From Chryseobacterium antibioticum (GTDB taxonomy: Bacteria > Bacteroidota > Bacteroidia > Flavobacteriales > Weeksellaceae), in assembly GCF_012927325.1 (NCBI RefSeq), contig NZ_JABBGI010000002.1, positions 186,001 to 250,000 of the forward strand: DNA of 64,000 bases, given 5' to 3'. The position numbers were made by a program, and so were the translations under genes. The notes beneath the pieces are model-generated. The model made no database searches. It was not told where the DNA came from and saw only the letters and a program-made list of their open reading frames with translations. Each line of letters starts with the position of its first letter. Position 1 is the stretch's first letter. This document shows, piece after piece, positions 1-8,472 of the stretch.

Positions 1-1
1 A

Positions 2-1087
2 TTTGCTGAGAAAAATATCAGACCTAATATTATGGAGTGGGACGAGAGCCAAACGTTTCCAAAAGACTTATTTCACCAGTTAGGAGAAATGGGATTTATG
101 GGGATTGTAGTTCCTGAACAGTACGGAGGTTCCGGTTTAGGCTATCATGAATATGTTACTATTCTGGATGAAATCTCTCAGGTAGACCCGTCTATTGGTC
201 TTTCTGTGGCAGCACACAATTCACTTTGTACCAATCATATTTATGAGTTTGGAAATGAAGAACAGAGAAACAAATGGCTTCCGCAATTGGCTTCAGGAAA
301 AGTAATCGGTGCCTGGGGACTTACAGAACACAATACAGGCTCTGATTCAGGAGGTATGTCTACTACTGCTATAAAAGATGGTGATGAATGGATCATCAAC
401 GGAGCTAAAAACTTCATCACTCATGCCATCTCAGGAGATATCGCTGTAGTAATGACGAGAACAGGTGAAATAGGTGCTAAAAACAACTCTACTGCTTTTG
501 TTCTGGAAAAAGGAATGCCTGGTTTTACTTCAGGAAAGAAGGAAAATAAATTAGGAATGCGTGCTTCTGAAACCGCTGAACTTATCTTTGACAGTGTTCG
601 TGTACCGGATTCACACCGTTTGGGAGAAGTAGGAGAAGGATTTAAGCAGGCCATGAAAATTTTGGACGGTGGAAGAATTTCTATCGCTGCTTTAAGTTTG
701 GGAACAGCAAGAGGAGCTTATAAAGCTGCTTTAAAATATGCTAAGGAAAGACATCAGTTTGGAAAAGCAATCGCTGAATTCCAGGCCATCAACTTTATGC
801 TTGCTGATATGGCAACTGAAATTGACGCTGCTGAACTTTTAATCCAAAGAGCTTCAACCTTGAAAAATGCCAAGCAAAAAATGACTAAAGAAGGAGCAAT
901 GGCCAAACTGTATGCTTCTGAAGCATGTGTGAGGATTTCTAACAATGCTGTTCAGATCTTTGGAGGTTACGGTTACACCAAGGACTTCCCTGCTGAGAAA
1001 TTCTACAGAGATTCTAAATTATGTACAATCGGTGAAGGAACTTCAGAGATCCAGAGAATGGTGATCGGAAGAGATATTACAAAATAA
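2..1087 (+). CDS. acyl-CoA dehydrogenase, 5' truncated by window edge
   Basis: FAD-dependent oxidation of acyl-CoA to the trans-2-enoyl-CoA, in fatty-acid or branched-chain amino-acid breakdown in the cytoplasm. The reading frame is open from base 2 (FAEKNIRPNIMEWDES...), so the ATG at 32 is internal and the true start lies outside the window. Visible family signatures are the N-terminal helical part with MGIVVPEQYGGSGLG, the central substrate/FAD segment AWGLTEHNTGSDSGG, and the C-terminal helical bundle with RHQFGKAIAEFQAI, QIFGGYGYTKDFPAEKFYRD and IGEGTSEIQ, whose Glu before GTSEIQ is the usual catalytic base in short-chain enzymes. About 361 residues are present of a usual ~380-390. A DinB-like gene follows 14 bases downstream and is probably cotranscribed. 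Chain-length preference cannot be told from sequence alone. Confidence 0.95.
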   Translation, partial: FAEKNIRPNIMEWDESQTFPKDLFHQLGEMGFMGIVVPEQYGGSGLGYHEYVTILDEISQVDPSIGLSVAAHNSLCTNHIYEFGNEEQRNKWLPQLASGKVIGAWGLTEHNTGSDSGGMSTTAIKDGDEWIINGAKNFITHAISGDIAVVMTRTGEIGAKNNSTAFVLEKGMPGFTSGKKENKLGMRASETAELIFDSVRVPDSHRLGEVGEGFKQAMKILDGGRISIAALSLGTARGAYKAALKYAKERHQFGKAIAEFQAINFMLADMATEIDAAELLIQRASTLKNAKQKMTKEGAMAKLYASEACVRISNNAVQIFGGYGYTKDFPAEKFYRDSKLCTIGEGTSEIQRMVIGRDITK

Positions 1088-1101
1088 TAAAAACAACACA
1101 A

Positions 1102-1599
1102 ATGATTAAACAAGCTCTTTTAGGTGAGTTTCTGCATGAAGCGGAAAATACCAGAAAAATTTTAAAAGCAATTCCGGACAGTGCCTTAGACTGGAAACCG
1201 TCGGAGAAAAACTGGACGACAGCCCAACTGGCTTCCCACATTGCAGAAGTTTATAACTGGTATGAGTCTACCTTCAATCTTAATGTTTTTGATATGGGAA
1301 CTTACCAGTATGATAAAGGTGATATTTCTAAAGCGGAGAACATTGTGGCAAAATTTGAAGAAAATGTAGCCAAAGCTCAAAAAGTTTTAGAAAATTCAGA
1401 TGAAACCACTTATTTCAATGAATGGAAAATGGAAATGAACGGAAACGCTATTTTCCCTCTTACTCAAAGAATACAGGTAATCAGAGGATTTTTATACAAT
1501 CACCTGTATCATCACAGAGGTGAGCTTGTGGTTTATTTAAGATCAACAGGAAATAAGGTTCCGGGACTTTACGGACCTACTGCTGACGATAAAATGTAA
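1102..1599 (+). CDS. DinB-like four-helix metal-binding protein
   Basis: A 165-residue soluble protein of the DinB/YfiT-like superfamily, small four-helix bundles that bind a divalent metal and often act as thiol-dependent transferases or stress proteins. Seen: N-terminal helix with FLHEAENTRKILKAIP, the typical segment WKPSEKNWTTAQLASHIAEVYNW that supplies one metal His, and the C-terminal helix FLYNHLYHHRGELVVYLR that supplies two more. The length matches the family. It has no signal peptide. It starts 14 bases after the acyl-CoA dehydrogenase stop with an ATG, so it is likely in that operon, and a hairpin terminator follows. The exact reaction is unknown. Confidence 0.88.
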   Translation: MIKQALLGEFLHEAENTRKILKAIPDSALDWKPSEKNWTTAQLASHIAEVYNWYESTFNLNVFDMGTYQYDKGDISKAENIVAKFEENVAKAQKVLENSDETTYFNEWKMEMNGNAIFPLTQRIQVIRGFLYNHLYHHRGELVVYLRSTGNKVPGLYGPTADDKM

Positions 1600-1624
1600 T
1601 AGAGAATTATTCTATCAATAAATG

Positions 1625-1661
1625 AATAGCATACGTATTTTACGTGTGCTATTTTCTTTTT
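1625..1661 (+). terminator. rho-independent terminator after the DinB-like gene
   Basis: A 13-bp stem (1625-1637 with 1641-1653, one G-T wobble) with a 3-base loop is followed by a T-rich run. It lies 25 bases past the DinB-like stop codon. Confidence 0.8.
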
Positions 1662-1741
1662 TTGAGATAATGTGTTTTCAACTATACTTAATGTATTGCA
1701 TAATACTTTAAATGCATACTCAGAAATTTTCTTAAATAATT

Positions 1742-1774
1742 TTGTTTTTCGTAACATAATTTTTATTAGCTTTG
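1742..1774 (+). promoter_or_regulatory. candidate Bacteroidota promoter for the secreted metalloprotease
   Basis: TAGCTTTG at 1767-1774 fits the -7 consensus TAnnTTTG. A TTG at 1742-1744 sits 22 bases upstream, slightly longer than the usual spacer. The ATG at 1804 follows about 30 bases downstream. Confidence 0.5.
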
Positions 1775-1803
1775 ATATTCCACAATCAAAATAATTACTT
1801 GAT

Positions 1804-4737
1804 ATGAAAAAACAATTATCCATGATCGGAATGCTTCTTATTACGGGCATTTCTTTCGCGCAGACTGACCGTCTCTGGAGTGAAGGTTCAAAAAAAGCAC
1901 CTTCAGACATTTTTGAAAACAAAACCCAAATCAATAATCCGAAAATCTACAGCCTGGATTTTGCAGGATTAAAGAACGCTCTTGCAAAAGCTCCCAAAAG
2001 ACTCGCTCCAGGAGAGAAATCAGAAACCATCATCTCTTTTCCTAATTCTGAAGGAAAGATGGAAAACTTTAAAGTAAGAGAAAATTCCAACTTTGACCCT
2101 CAGCTTGCTGCGAAATATCCGGATATCAAATCTTATGTAGGCGAAGGCCTTAACGATCCCAATTCAACAGTTTATTTCAGTATTTCCTCACTTGGGCTAT
2201 CCTCTATGGAAATTTATGGTGATAAATCTGCAGTCTTCATTGAGCCATATGCCAAAGATCTGTCGTCTTATGTGGTATACAAAAAATCTGATAAAAAAGA
2301 TAATCTCAACAAATTTGAATGTACTGTTATTGATGTAGCTCAGAAAGGCGTATCGAACTCCAATATAGCTGCAAGACCGAATGCAGATGATGCCAAACTG
2401 AGAACATTCAGGCTGGCACTTTCAACTACAGGAGAATACACTGTATATTTTGGAGGAACTAAAGCAAATGCACTGGCTGCAATCAACAATACCATGACCC
2501 GTGTCAACGGTGTTTTTGAAAAAGATTTTGCAGCAAGAATGGTTCTGATCGCCAATAATGATGCTGTGATTTATACCAATGCTTCTACAGACCCCTATTC
2601 TGCGGCTTCAGGAATGAGCAGCTGGAATTCCCAGCTTCAAAGCACCCTGACTTCAGTGATCGGGGAAGCGAATTATGACGTCGGACACTTATTCGGAGCC
2701 TCTGGAGGTGGCGGAAATGCAGGATGTATTGGCTGTATCTGTACCAACGGTTCAAAAGGCAGTGGATATACTTCTCCGGCAGACGCTATTCCTTCAGGAG
2801 ATAACTTCGATATTGATTACGTAGCTCACGAACTTGGTCATCAGTTTGGAGGAAACCATACTTTCTCTCATGGAAATGAAGGCACAGGTGTTAATATGGA
2901 ACCTGGCTCCGGATCTACCATTATGGGATATGCAGGAATTACAGCCCAGGATATCCAGCCGCATTCTGATGCATTCTTCCATGCGGTGAGCATCCAACAG
3001 ATCACCAATAATATTAAAGCTAAAACATGCCCGGTAAGTACTTCTACAGGAAATGCCATTCCTACCGCCAGTGCCGGTCTTGATTATACTATTCCAAAAG
3101 GCACCCCATTCATGTTAACAGGAACGGGAACCGATGCCAACGGAGACTCATTAACTTATATCTGGGAACAGATGGATAATGCTTCTTCTTCTCAAACAGG
3201 AGCAAGCTCTGCAGCGAGTGCCACAAAAGCGACAGGCCCAACATTCAGATCATGGACCCCTGTAACGTCTCCAACAAGGTATTTCCCTAGAATGGCATCG
3301 ATATTAACAGGAGCCACTACCACTGCCGGTTCAGAAATCACAGTGGAAGCTTTGTCCAATGTTGCAAGATCATTAAATTTCAGATTTACAGTTCGTGACA
3401 ACAGAGCCGGAGGTTCAGGAAATAATTCTGATGACGCCCTGATCACGGTAAACGGAACAGCAGGACCATTCAGTGTTTCTTCACAAAACTCAGCAATATC
3501 ATATGCAGGAGGAAGCTCACAAACGGTTACCTGGAATGTAGCAGGAACTACTGCTAACGGTGTCAATGCTGCCAATGTAGACATTCTTTGGTCAACAGAC
3601 AGCGGAAATACCTGGACTACCCTTCTTGCCGGAACACCAAACGATGGAACGCAGGCTGTGACCATTCCTAATTCATCCACTACAACAGGAAGAATTATGG
3701 TAAAAGGCTCCAACCACATTTTCTTTGATGTTAATAACGCCAATATTACGGTCAATGCTGGATCAGGAACAGATACTGTAGCTCCTACAGCGCCTACCCT
3801 TGCGGCTTCCGGAACTACAGCTACGACTACCAATCTGTCCTGGAGCGGAGCAACCGACAATGTAGGTGTTACAGGATACGATGTTTACATGAACGGATCT
3901 TTGATCGGTAATACAGCATCTACCACTTATACTGTAACCAGCTTAACACCAGCAACAACTTACAGTTTCACGGTTAAATCTAAAGATGCAGCTGGAAATG
4001 CTTCTCCTTCAAGCAACACCGTGAGCGTTACAACGCTTACCGGAGGTACAGTGACTTATTGCTCATCTTCTGCCAGCAATACTGCTGATGAAAGAATCGG
4101 GAACGTAAAATTCGGAACAATCAATAATACGTCAACAGGAACAGCAGGTTATGAAAACTTCACTTCCGTTTCTACCAATGTAACGAGAGGAAGCGCCTAT
4201 ACGATCTCGGTAACTCCAACATGGACGTCAACTGTTTACAGTGAAGCCTACGCAGTCTATATCGATTATAACGGTGACGGCGACTTTACAGACAGCGGAG
4301 AACTGGCATGGTCTAAAGCAGGCTCTACAACAACTCCTGTAACGGGAAGCATCACGATCCCTGCAACCGCTACAATCGGATCCACAAGAATGAGAGTGAT
4401 GATGAAGTACAGTTCTGTACCTACTTCTTCATGTGAAGCTTATACTTACGGACAGGTGGAAGACTATACGCTGAATATCGTTTCTTCAGGAAAAGGAGAA
4501 TTATCTGGTACCAGAGATCTAATCGCTAACACTGATATCAGACTGTATCCAAATCCTGTAAGAGATATATTACATATTTCAAATACGACATCTGAAGATT
4601 ATAAAATCTTCGATATGGGTGGAAAACTAATTAATTCAGGAAAACTAGAAAGGGGCAGTGTCAATGTAAGCGGACTTATCAAAGGTGCTTATATGATCCA
4701 GGTTGGAGAAGCTGCCAAGAGATTCATCAAAAACTAA
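1804..4737 (+). CDS. secreted reprolysin-like zinc metalloprotease with FN3, GEVED and type IX sorting domains
   Basis: Extracellular protease of 977 residues. A Sec signal peptide (MKKQLSMIGMLLITGISFAQ) precedes a propeptide-like region of about 180 residues. The metzincin catalytic domain carries HELGHQFGGNH, with zinc ligands H342, H346 and H352 and catalytic E343, and a Met-turn STIMGYAG. After it come an Ig/PKD-like stretch (residues ~410-660), a fibronectin type III domain (~660-750, TAPTLAASG...TYSFTVKSKDAAGN), a GEVED domain (~755-895, VYIDYNGDGDF...GQVEDYTLNI) and a C-terminal sorting domain (~915-977, IRLYPNPVRDILHIS...GAYMIQVG) that marks export by the type IX system. It stands alone between two terminators. 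Peptidase specificity cannot be read from sequence. Confidence 0.93.
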   Translation: MKKQLSMIGMLLITGISFAQTDRLWSEGSKKAPSDIFENKTQINNPKIYSLDFAGLKNALAKAPKRLAPGEKSETIISFPNSEGKMENFKVRENSNFDPQLAAKYPDIKSYVGEGLNDPNSTVYFSISSLGLSSMEIYGDKSAVFIEPYAKDLSSYVVYKKSDKKDNLNKFECTVIDVAQKGVSNSNIAARPNADDAKLRTFRLALSTTGEYTVYFGGTKANALAAINNTMTRVNGVFEKDFAARMVLIANNDAVIYTNASTDPYSAASGMSSWNSQLQSTLTSVIGEANYDVGHLFGASGGGGNAGCIGCICTNGSKGSGYTSPADAIPSGDNFDIDYVAHELGHQFGGNHTFSHGNEGTGVNMEPGSGSTIMGYAGITAQDIQPHSDAFFHAVSIQQITNNIKAKTCPVSTSTGNAIPTASAGLDYTIPKGTPFMLTGTGTDANGDSLTYIWEQMDNASSSQTGASSAASATKATGPTFRSWTPVTSPTRYFPRMASILTGATTTAGSEITVEALSNVARSLNFRFTVRDNRAGGSGNNSDDALITVNGTAGPFSVSSQNSAISYAGGSSQTVTWNVAGTTANGVNAANVDILWSTDSGNTWTTLLAGTPNDGTQAVTIPNSSTTTGRIMVKGSNHIFFDVNNANITVNAGSGTDTVAPTAPTLAASGTTATTTNLSWSGATDNVGVTGYDVYMNGSLIGNTASTTYTVTSLTPATTYSFTVKSKDAAGNASPSSNTVSVTTLTGGTVTYCSSSASNTADERIGNVKFGTINNTSTGTAGYENFTSVSTNVTRGSAYTISVTPTWTSTVYSEAYAVYIDYNGDGDFTDSGELAWSKAGSTTTPVTGSITIPATATIGSTRMRVMMKYSSVPTSSCEAYTYGQVEDYTLNIVSSGKGELSGTRDLIANTDIRLYPNPVRDILHISNTTSEDYKIFDMGGKLINSGKLERGSVNVSGLIKGAYMIQVGEAAKRFIKN

Positions 4738-4760
4738 TAATCATTAAAGTAAACACTTTA

Positions 4761-4793
4761 AAAAGGCCGTTCAGCAATGAGCGGTCTTTTTTT
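4761..4793 (+). terminator. terminator of the metalloprotease gene
   Basis: An 8-bp stem (4765-4772 with 4779-4786, two wobble pairs) with a loop of 6 bases is followed by seven T residues, 27 bases after the stop. Confidence 0.8.
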
Positions 4794-5247
4794 GATGTAT
4801 GATCATTGATAGATTATAAATGATACTATAAGACTATTGCTCTTCAAATAAAATAAACTGTAAAACATGAAAATTTGTTGTTAAAAACATCTCAATTAAC
4901 AAACCTCCAATACTAATAATGTTTTATTTTGAAAAAATTCACTATTATATGATTTTTTAATTTAAATTTATCACTCGAAACTATTCTTTCATTGTACCGT
5001 TAAACCAGCTTTTATTAAAGGGAAGTTCTGCATTGAATTCCTAAGTTGGCAACCCTACCGTTGCTTTTCCTCCTATTCTCGATCAGAATTTATTTTGCTT
5101 TAAAATGGGTGCTCTATGATTACAAAAAGTAAATTACTAAAGTGATTTCTGGTTGTCATAGTATCATAAAGACAAAATTGTTTTTCAGGAAGGGATTAAT
5201 AGCATATTGCCTCAAAAAAAAATTAAATAACCATTAAAACTTTTATT
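4794..5247. other. non-coding gap with a possible decayed reading frame
   Basis: About 450 AT-rich bases with no intact gene. On the minus strand, 5080 down to 4981 reads as a protein-like tail (GGKATVGLPT, stop, EFNAELPFNKSWFNGTMKE, stop), which may be the relic of a lost gene. No clear promoter for the following lipoprotein was found, although its leader has the usual A-rich run just before the ATG. Confidence 0.4.
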
Positions 5248-5964
5248 ATGAAACATTTATTTAAGTACTTCCTATTTTTCACAATGGCTTCTTTTTCCAT
5301 TGCATGTAGCTCAGACAGAGAAGATGAGATTGACATTACAACGGGAGCCGTGACCCATGTATTCTATAAAAATGCGGAGGAATTTGCTTTAACCTATGAT
5401 ACAACAGGAACTGTAAGCCCAACAATCAGAAATCAGGCATTTGATTTATACAAGCTGGGAAAATGGACTGAACTGGAAGCTCTGTTTAATGTTAACAATC
5501 TGAATGGAGGCTGGCCACCTGCAAACGGCGGATACAACATCTATGACGATGTCTCTTTTCAGGCCGGACAAAGATTTGACAGATACAGTGGTGCTGTAGG
5601 TAGCTATGATGGCACAGGAATCCCTACTTTAGGAGGAAGTTTTACAAGTCCGATCATCAACGGATATGTTTACACTTTTTCTCAAAGAGCCTTAAATCAG
5701 GCTGAAAATAAGTATGATTTTTATTATGAAATAGATGTTCTGAATAATTTACTACCTTTCAAATCTCAAGTAGGCGATGTCATCCCATGGTTTAATCAAG
5801 TGGGCGGAGGTAAGCAGACCATGTGGAAAATTCCGATTGATGTAACCACAGGGTATCAGAAAACATGGAATAAGCTGGCACAGGAAGGATATGTAAGAAT
5901 CACAATCAAAAGAAGCCCTAGTGGAAAATACAATAACTTAGCAGGTACGGTTATTCAGCAATAA
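5248..5964 (+). CDS. lipoprotein with TNT-type NAD glycohydrolase domain (putative toxin)
   Basis: A 238-residue lipoprotein. Signal peptide and lipobox end at Cys20 (FSIAC). The following SSDREDE resembles the acidic surface-export signal of Bacteroidota lipoproteins. The C-terminal half resembles the tuberculosis necrotizing toxin (TNT) fold, which hydrolyses NAD+: GGWPPANGGY (87-96), GQRFDRYSGAVGS (107-119, with the conserved Arg in FDRY), FSQRAL (144-149), a Tyr-rich strand (156-165) and VIPWFNQVGGGKQ (178-190), close to the family's PWFGQPGGGxQ. These are the segments expected to build the NAD site. A small Cys-rich gene starts 11 bases downstream and could be its immunity partner. The family call is from memory of the motif pattern. 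NADase activity is inference. Confidence 0.72.
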   Translation: MKHLFKYFLFFTMASFSIACSSDREDEIDITTGAVTHVFYKNAEEFALTYDTTGTVSPTIRNQAFDLYKLGKWTELEALFNVNNLNGGWPPANGGYNIYDDVSFQAGQRFDRYSGAVGSYDGTGIPTLGGSFTSPIINGYVYTFSQRALNQAENKYDFYYEIDVLNNLLPFKSQVGDVIPWFNQVGGGKQTMWKIPIDVTTGYQKTWNKLAQEGYVRITIKRSPSGKYNNLAGTVIQQ

Positions 5965-5974
5965 ATAAATTCCC

Positions 5975-6385
5975 ATGTATTCAATATCAAAAAAAATAAA
6001 CATCCTCAAACAGGCACAGGTTGCAAAGAATTTTTTCAGCAATGAGGAAATTATACCTTCAGCTGTAACACCATTCACCTGCTGTGATTGTGGCCATGAA
6101 AATAGCATTGAAATAATACCCTATAAATCAGGATTCCCTATCTTCCAATTGTATAATGAAGATAAAATAGTATCCAAAAGTGAATTACTGCAAAACAAAG
6201 TAGTTACCGAAACGTCAAACAGCATGTTACATTTTGGAGCATTAACGGTCAATAATTTACCCACTTTATATTTTGGAACCGATTGTCAATCCTGCCATTC
6301 AAAATATTTCTGCGTATTCAGTTACGGCGAAAAACAACCCGGATTAACAGTCTTACAAATATCAGGTATCTGGAAATATGAGTGA
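5975..6385 (+). CDS. small Cys-rich protein next to the TNT-like toxin, candidate immunity factor
   Basis: A 136-residue soluble protein of no family I recognise. It carries two zinc-ribbon-like knuckles, CCDCGHEN around residues 36-43 and CQSCHSKYFC around 109-118, probably one split metal site. It has no signal peptide, so it should stay in the cytoplasm. It starts 11 bases after the TNT-like lipoprotein stop and is followed by a strong terminator, so the two form one transcription unit. A role as immunity protein is inferred only from position and size. It could equally be an unrelated zinc-ribbon protein. Confidence 0.75.
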   Translation: MYSISKKINILKQAQVAKNFFSNEEIIPSAVTPFTCCDCGHENSIEIIPYKSGFPIFQLYNEDKIVSKSELLQNKVVTETSNSMLHFGALTVNNLPTLYFGTDCQSCHSKYFCVFSYGEKQPGLTVLQISGIWKYE

Positions 6386-6411
6386 CGAGAACGATTTATT
6401 TTGAACTTAAT

Positions 6412-6443
6412 AAAAACCGCAGCTTAAAAACTGTGGTTTTTTT
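6412..6443 (+). terminator. terminator after the TNT-like pair
   Basis: A 9-bp stem (6414-6422 with 6431-6439, one wobble pair) is followed by a run of T. It closes the two-gene unit. Confidence 0.8.
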
Positions 6444-6569
6444 ATGGATCTATAAGTAGAAAAATTACGATGCTATGAAAAATTAAACCCACTAACATCA
6501 TTGAATTTTTTCATCATCTTATGTGGTATAATATGCCATGTACATTACAAATTTTCCAAAATCGTTTTC

Positions 6570-6577
6570 TATCTTTG
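6570..6577 (+). promoter_or_regulatory. candidate -7 element TATCTTTG
   Basis: An exact match to TAnnTTTG, 18 bases before the ATG of the MazG-like gene. No convincing -33 TTG is seen. Confidence 0.45.
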
Positions 6578-6595
6578 CTGTAAATAATAAAATTC

Positions 6596-7063
6596 ATGGA
6601 TAAAATTGACAGTCTGAACCAAGTTGCAGAATTCCACACTACTTTTAAAGCCCCTATTTTAGATACTCCCCAGATCCCTTCTCAGGAAAGATGTAACCTT
6701 AGAGTTGAACTTTTACAGGAAGAATTGAATGAATTAAAGCAGGCTATTGCTGATAATGACATTGTAGAAATCGCTGATGCATTGTGTGATTTACAATATG
6801 TTTTAAGTGGAGCCGTTCTGGAGTTCGGACTTGGTAGTAAATTTGTAGAGCTATTCAACGAAGTACAGCGTTCCAATATGTCTAAAGCCTGCGACAATGA
6901 AGAACAGGCGGAGGAAACTGTTGCATTTTATAAAGAAAAAGAAGTAGAATCTTTTTATGAAAAATCCGGAGAGAAATTTAATGTATACAGAAAAGCAGAC
7001 CATAAAGTCCTTAAAAACAAGTACTACTCTCCTGCCGATTTAAAAACAATTATCGAAAAATAA
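6596..7063 (+). CDS. MazG/PRA-PH-like nucleotide pyrophosphohydrolase
   Basis: A 155-residue all-alpha NTP pyrophosphohydrolase-like protein. The signature helices are LRVELLQEELNELKQAI (Glu cluster of the metal site) and IVEIADALCDLQYVLSGAV (E-x-x-D-A-L-x-D), which together match the MazG / phosphoribosyl-ATP pyrophosphatase / dUTPase-like fold. The C-terminal 60 residues are an added charged tail ending in a short YSPADLKTII helix. It is the first gene of a tight operon, with 1 base to the next ORF. The true histidine-pathway enzyme is encoded separately as hisIE at 24.8 kb, so this copy is probably a house-cleaning enzyme for a nucleotide. Substrate unknown. Confidence 0.85.
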   Translation: MDKIDSLNQVAEFHTTFKAPILDTPQIPSQERCNLRVELLQEELNELKQAIADNDIVEIADALCDLQYVLSGAVLEFGLGSKFVELFNEVQRSNMSKACDNEEQAEETVAFYKEKEVESFYEKSGEKFNVYRKADHKVLKNKYYSPADLKTIIEK

Positions 7064-7064
7064 T

Positions 7065-7631
7065 ATGAAAAAATTTATTACCAATATTGTTGCCGTTTCA
7101 ACCCTTGTTCTGGCATCTCAGCAGTTCAGCGCCCAAAAAGTGGTGATGAACCGTGAAGTGGAAAGCAAGAATGACGGCAAGATGCTTTTAGGAAACCAAT
7201 TTAAAGAGCAGTTCTTAAAAGCGCCCTATGCAGACTGGTATGTGAAAGAGCATGATGAATATGCTATTGACCAGAAAGCAATTGGTGAACTTAGAAAAGC
7301 CAAACTTACTTCTTATTCTCTTGTTGTTTTTATGGGAACCTGGTGTGAGGACAGCCATAGAGATTTCCCGAGGCTGATGAAGATTTTGGAGGAATTAAAA
7401 TATCCGGACAACAAGCTTACTATTATTGCTGTTAACCGTAAAAAGGAATCTCCTACCGGAGACGAGGTGCGCTATAACATCCAGAAAGTTCCTACTATTA
7501 TTGTGGAAAAATATGGTAAAGAGATCGGAAGAATCATAGAAATGCCTACCAGCGGATATATAGAGAGAGATCTGGTAAACATTCTGAAAAAAGATGACAG
7601 TTCTGTAATCAAAGAAATTTTTAACAAATAG
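7065..7631 (+). CDS. exported thioredoxin-like protein with CxxS active site
   Basis: A 188-residue protein with signal peptide (MKKFITNIVAVSTLVLASQQFSAQ) and a thioredoxin fold: strand LVVFMGTWCEDSHRDFPRLM with the motif W-C-E-D-S, then IIAVNRKK and the cis-Pro segment YNIQKVPTIIVEKYGKEIGRI. The usual second Cys of CxxC is Ser, so it cannot cycle a normal disulfide by itself. Such proteins may act in thiol isomerisation, binding or resistance roles in the periplasm. One base separates it from the MazG-like gene and its stop overlaps the next start (TAGTG). Confidence 0.85.
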   Translation: MKKFITNIVAVSTLVLASQQFSAQKVVMNREVESKNDGKMLLGNQFKEQFLKAPYADWYVKEHDEYAIDQKAIGELRKAKLTSYSLVVFMGTWCEDSHRDFPRLMKILEELKYPDNKLTIIAVNRKKESPTGDEVRYNIQKVPTIIVEKYGKEIGRIIEMPTSGYIERDLVNILKKDDSSVIKEIFNK

Positions 7632-8239
7632 TGTTGAGAAATTATAAAGTAATCCTATCATTTGCAGCGGGAATTCTCGTTATGCTGATCCTGTTCTTCG
7701 GACTTAAATCATGTTTAAACCTCGGTGGAAAGACGGAAAAATCAGATTATTATATTCTGACCAACCAGATATCCCGAATGAATAAAATGGTGGTTATGGA
7801 GCAGAATATTTCCAGCATGCAGAAAACCAAAATGGGCTACGAAATGTTTGGAAAAGAAGTTTCAAACAACAGTATTATTACCTACACCAAAACCAATGCA
7901 CAGGTGTCTTATGATCTTAACAAAATGAAGATAGAAGTAGATTCCATTAATAAGAAACTGGTTATCACTGAGCTTCCTGATGCAGACATAAGAATTACCC
8001 CAAGCGTTGAAATTCAGTCGCTGGATGATTCTTTCTTTAACAGAATCTCTGAAAAGGACATTAAAAATGTGAGCCAGAAAGCCAAAGAAACAGCAGTTCA
8101 GTCTATCGATCAGAACCAGTTGAGAACGGAAGGCCGCAAACAATTAATGGAAAATCTTAATAATATTTTCGTTTTGGCAAAAGCTTTGAATTATACTATA
8201 GAAGATGAAACCGGCAAGCTCGGTGTTTTAGGACTCTAA
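7631..8239 (+). CDS. DUF4230-like membrane-anchored protein
   Basis: A 202-residue protein with one N-terminal membrane segment (residues ~6-27, VILSFAAGILVMLILFFGL) and an outward-facing domain. The pattern, beginning YYILTNQISRMNKMVVMEQ and with a strand-rich core followed by a long helix (KDIKNVSQKAKETAVQ...LRTEGRKQLMENL), matches the DUF4230 family as I remember it. Function unknown. Start chosen is the GTG that overlaps the upstream stop by one base; a TTG follows immediately as an alternative. It belongs to the 6596-8434 operon. Confidence 0.75.
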   Translation: MLRNYKVILSFAAGILVMLILFFGLKSCLNLGGKTEKSDYYILTNQISRMNKMVVMEQNISSMQKTKMGYEMFGKEVSNNSIITYTKTNAQVSYDLNKMKIEVDSINKKLVITELPDADIRITPSVEIQSLDDSFFNRISEKDIKNVSQKAKETAVQSIDQNQLRTEGRKQLMENLNNIFVLAKALNYTIEDETGKLGVLGL

Positions 8240-8251
8240 AAATGTAAAGCT

Positions 8252-8434
8252 ATGGATTCAGAAGATAACAAAAAGAAAGAATCTGCAAACAGTGCAGAAA
8301 CGAAAAAGCAGAACGAGGATTTTCAAAATATTCCTGCTTCATCAGAAAAAAGCAATCCTCCTGATATTGACAAAGAAGATGTTCAGAAATCTTCGAAAAA
8401 TAAATCAGGAAAAACGGATAACACGAAAAAATAA
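8252..8434 (+). CDS. small highly charged hypothetical protein
   Basis: Sixty residues, almost only Lys, Glu, Asp, Ser and Asn (MDSEDNKKKESANSAETK...), probably disordered. No family recognised. It sits 12 bases after the DUF4230-like gene and directly before a terminator, which supports it being real. An overlapping alternative frame (8292-8477) runs through the terminator and is less likely. Confidence 0.5.
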   Translation: MDSEDNKKKESANSAETKKQNEDFQNIPASSEKSNPPDIDKEDVQKSSKNKSGKTDNTKK

Positions 8435-8440
8435 AATGGA

Positions 8441-8472
8441 AAGGTTCTGCTCATTTGAGTGGAATCTTTTTT
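8441..8472 (+). terminator. terminator of the 6596-8434 operon
   Basis: An 11-bp stem (8443-8453 with 8456-8466, three wobble pairs) with a 2-base loop is followed by six T. Almost the same sequence recurs inverted at 8951-8978. Confidence 0.8.

Noticed and set aside
3192..3860. 222-residue open frame on the minus strand inside the metalloprotease gene
   Set aside because: Shadow of a repetitive Thr/Ala-rich coding region; the plus-strand frame has clear domains and the minus frame has none.
6596..7063. MazG-like gene as a second hisE
   Set aside because: Complete HisE is encoded in hisIE, and this protein has an extra tail and different neighbours.
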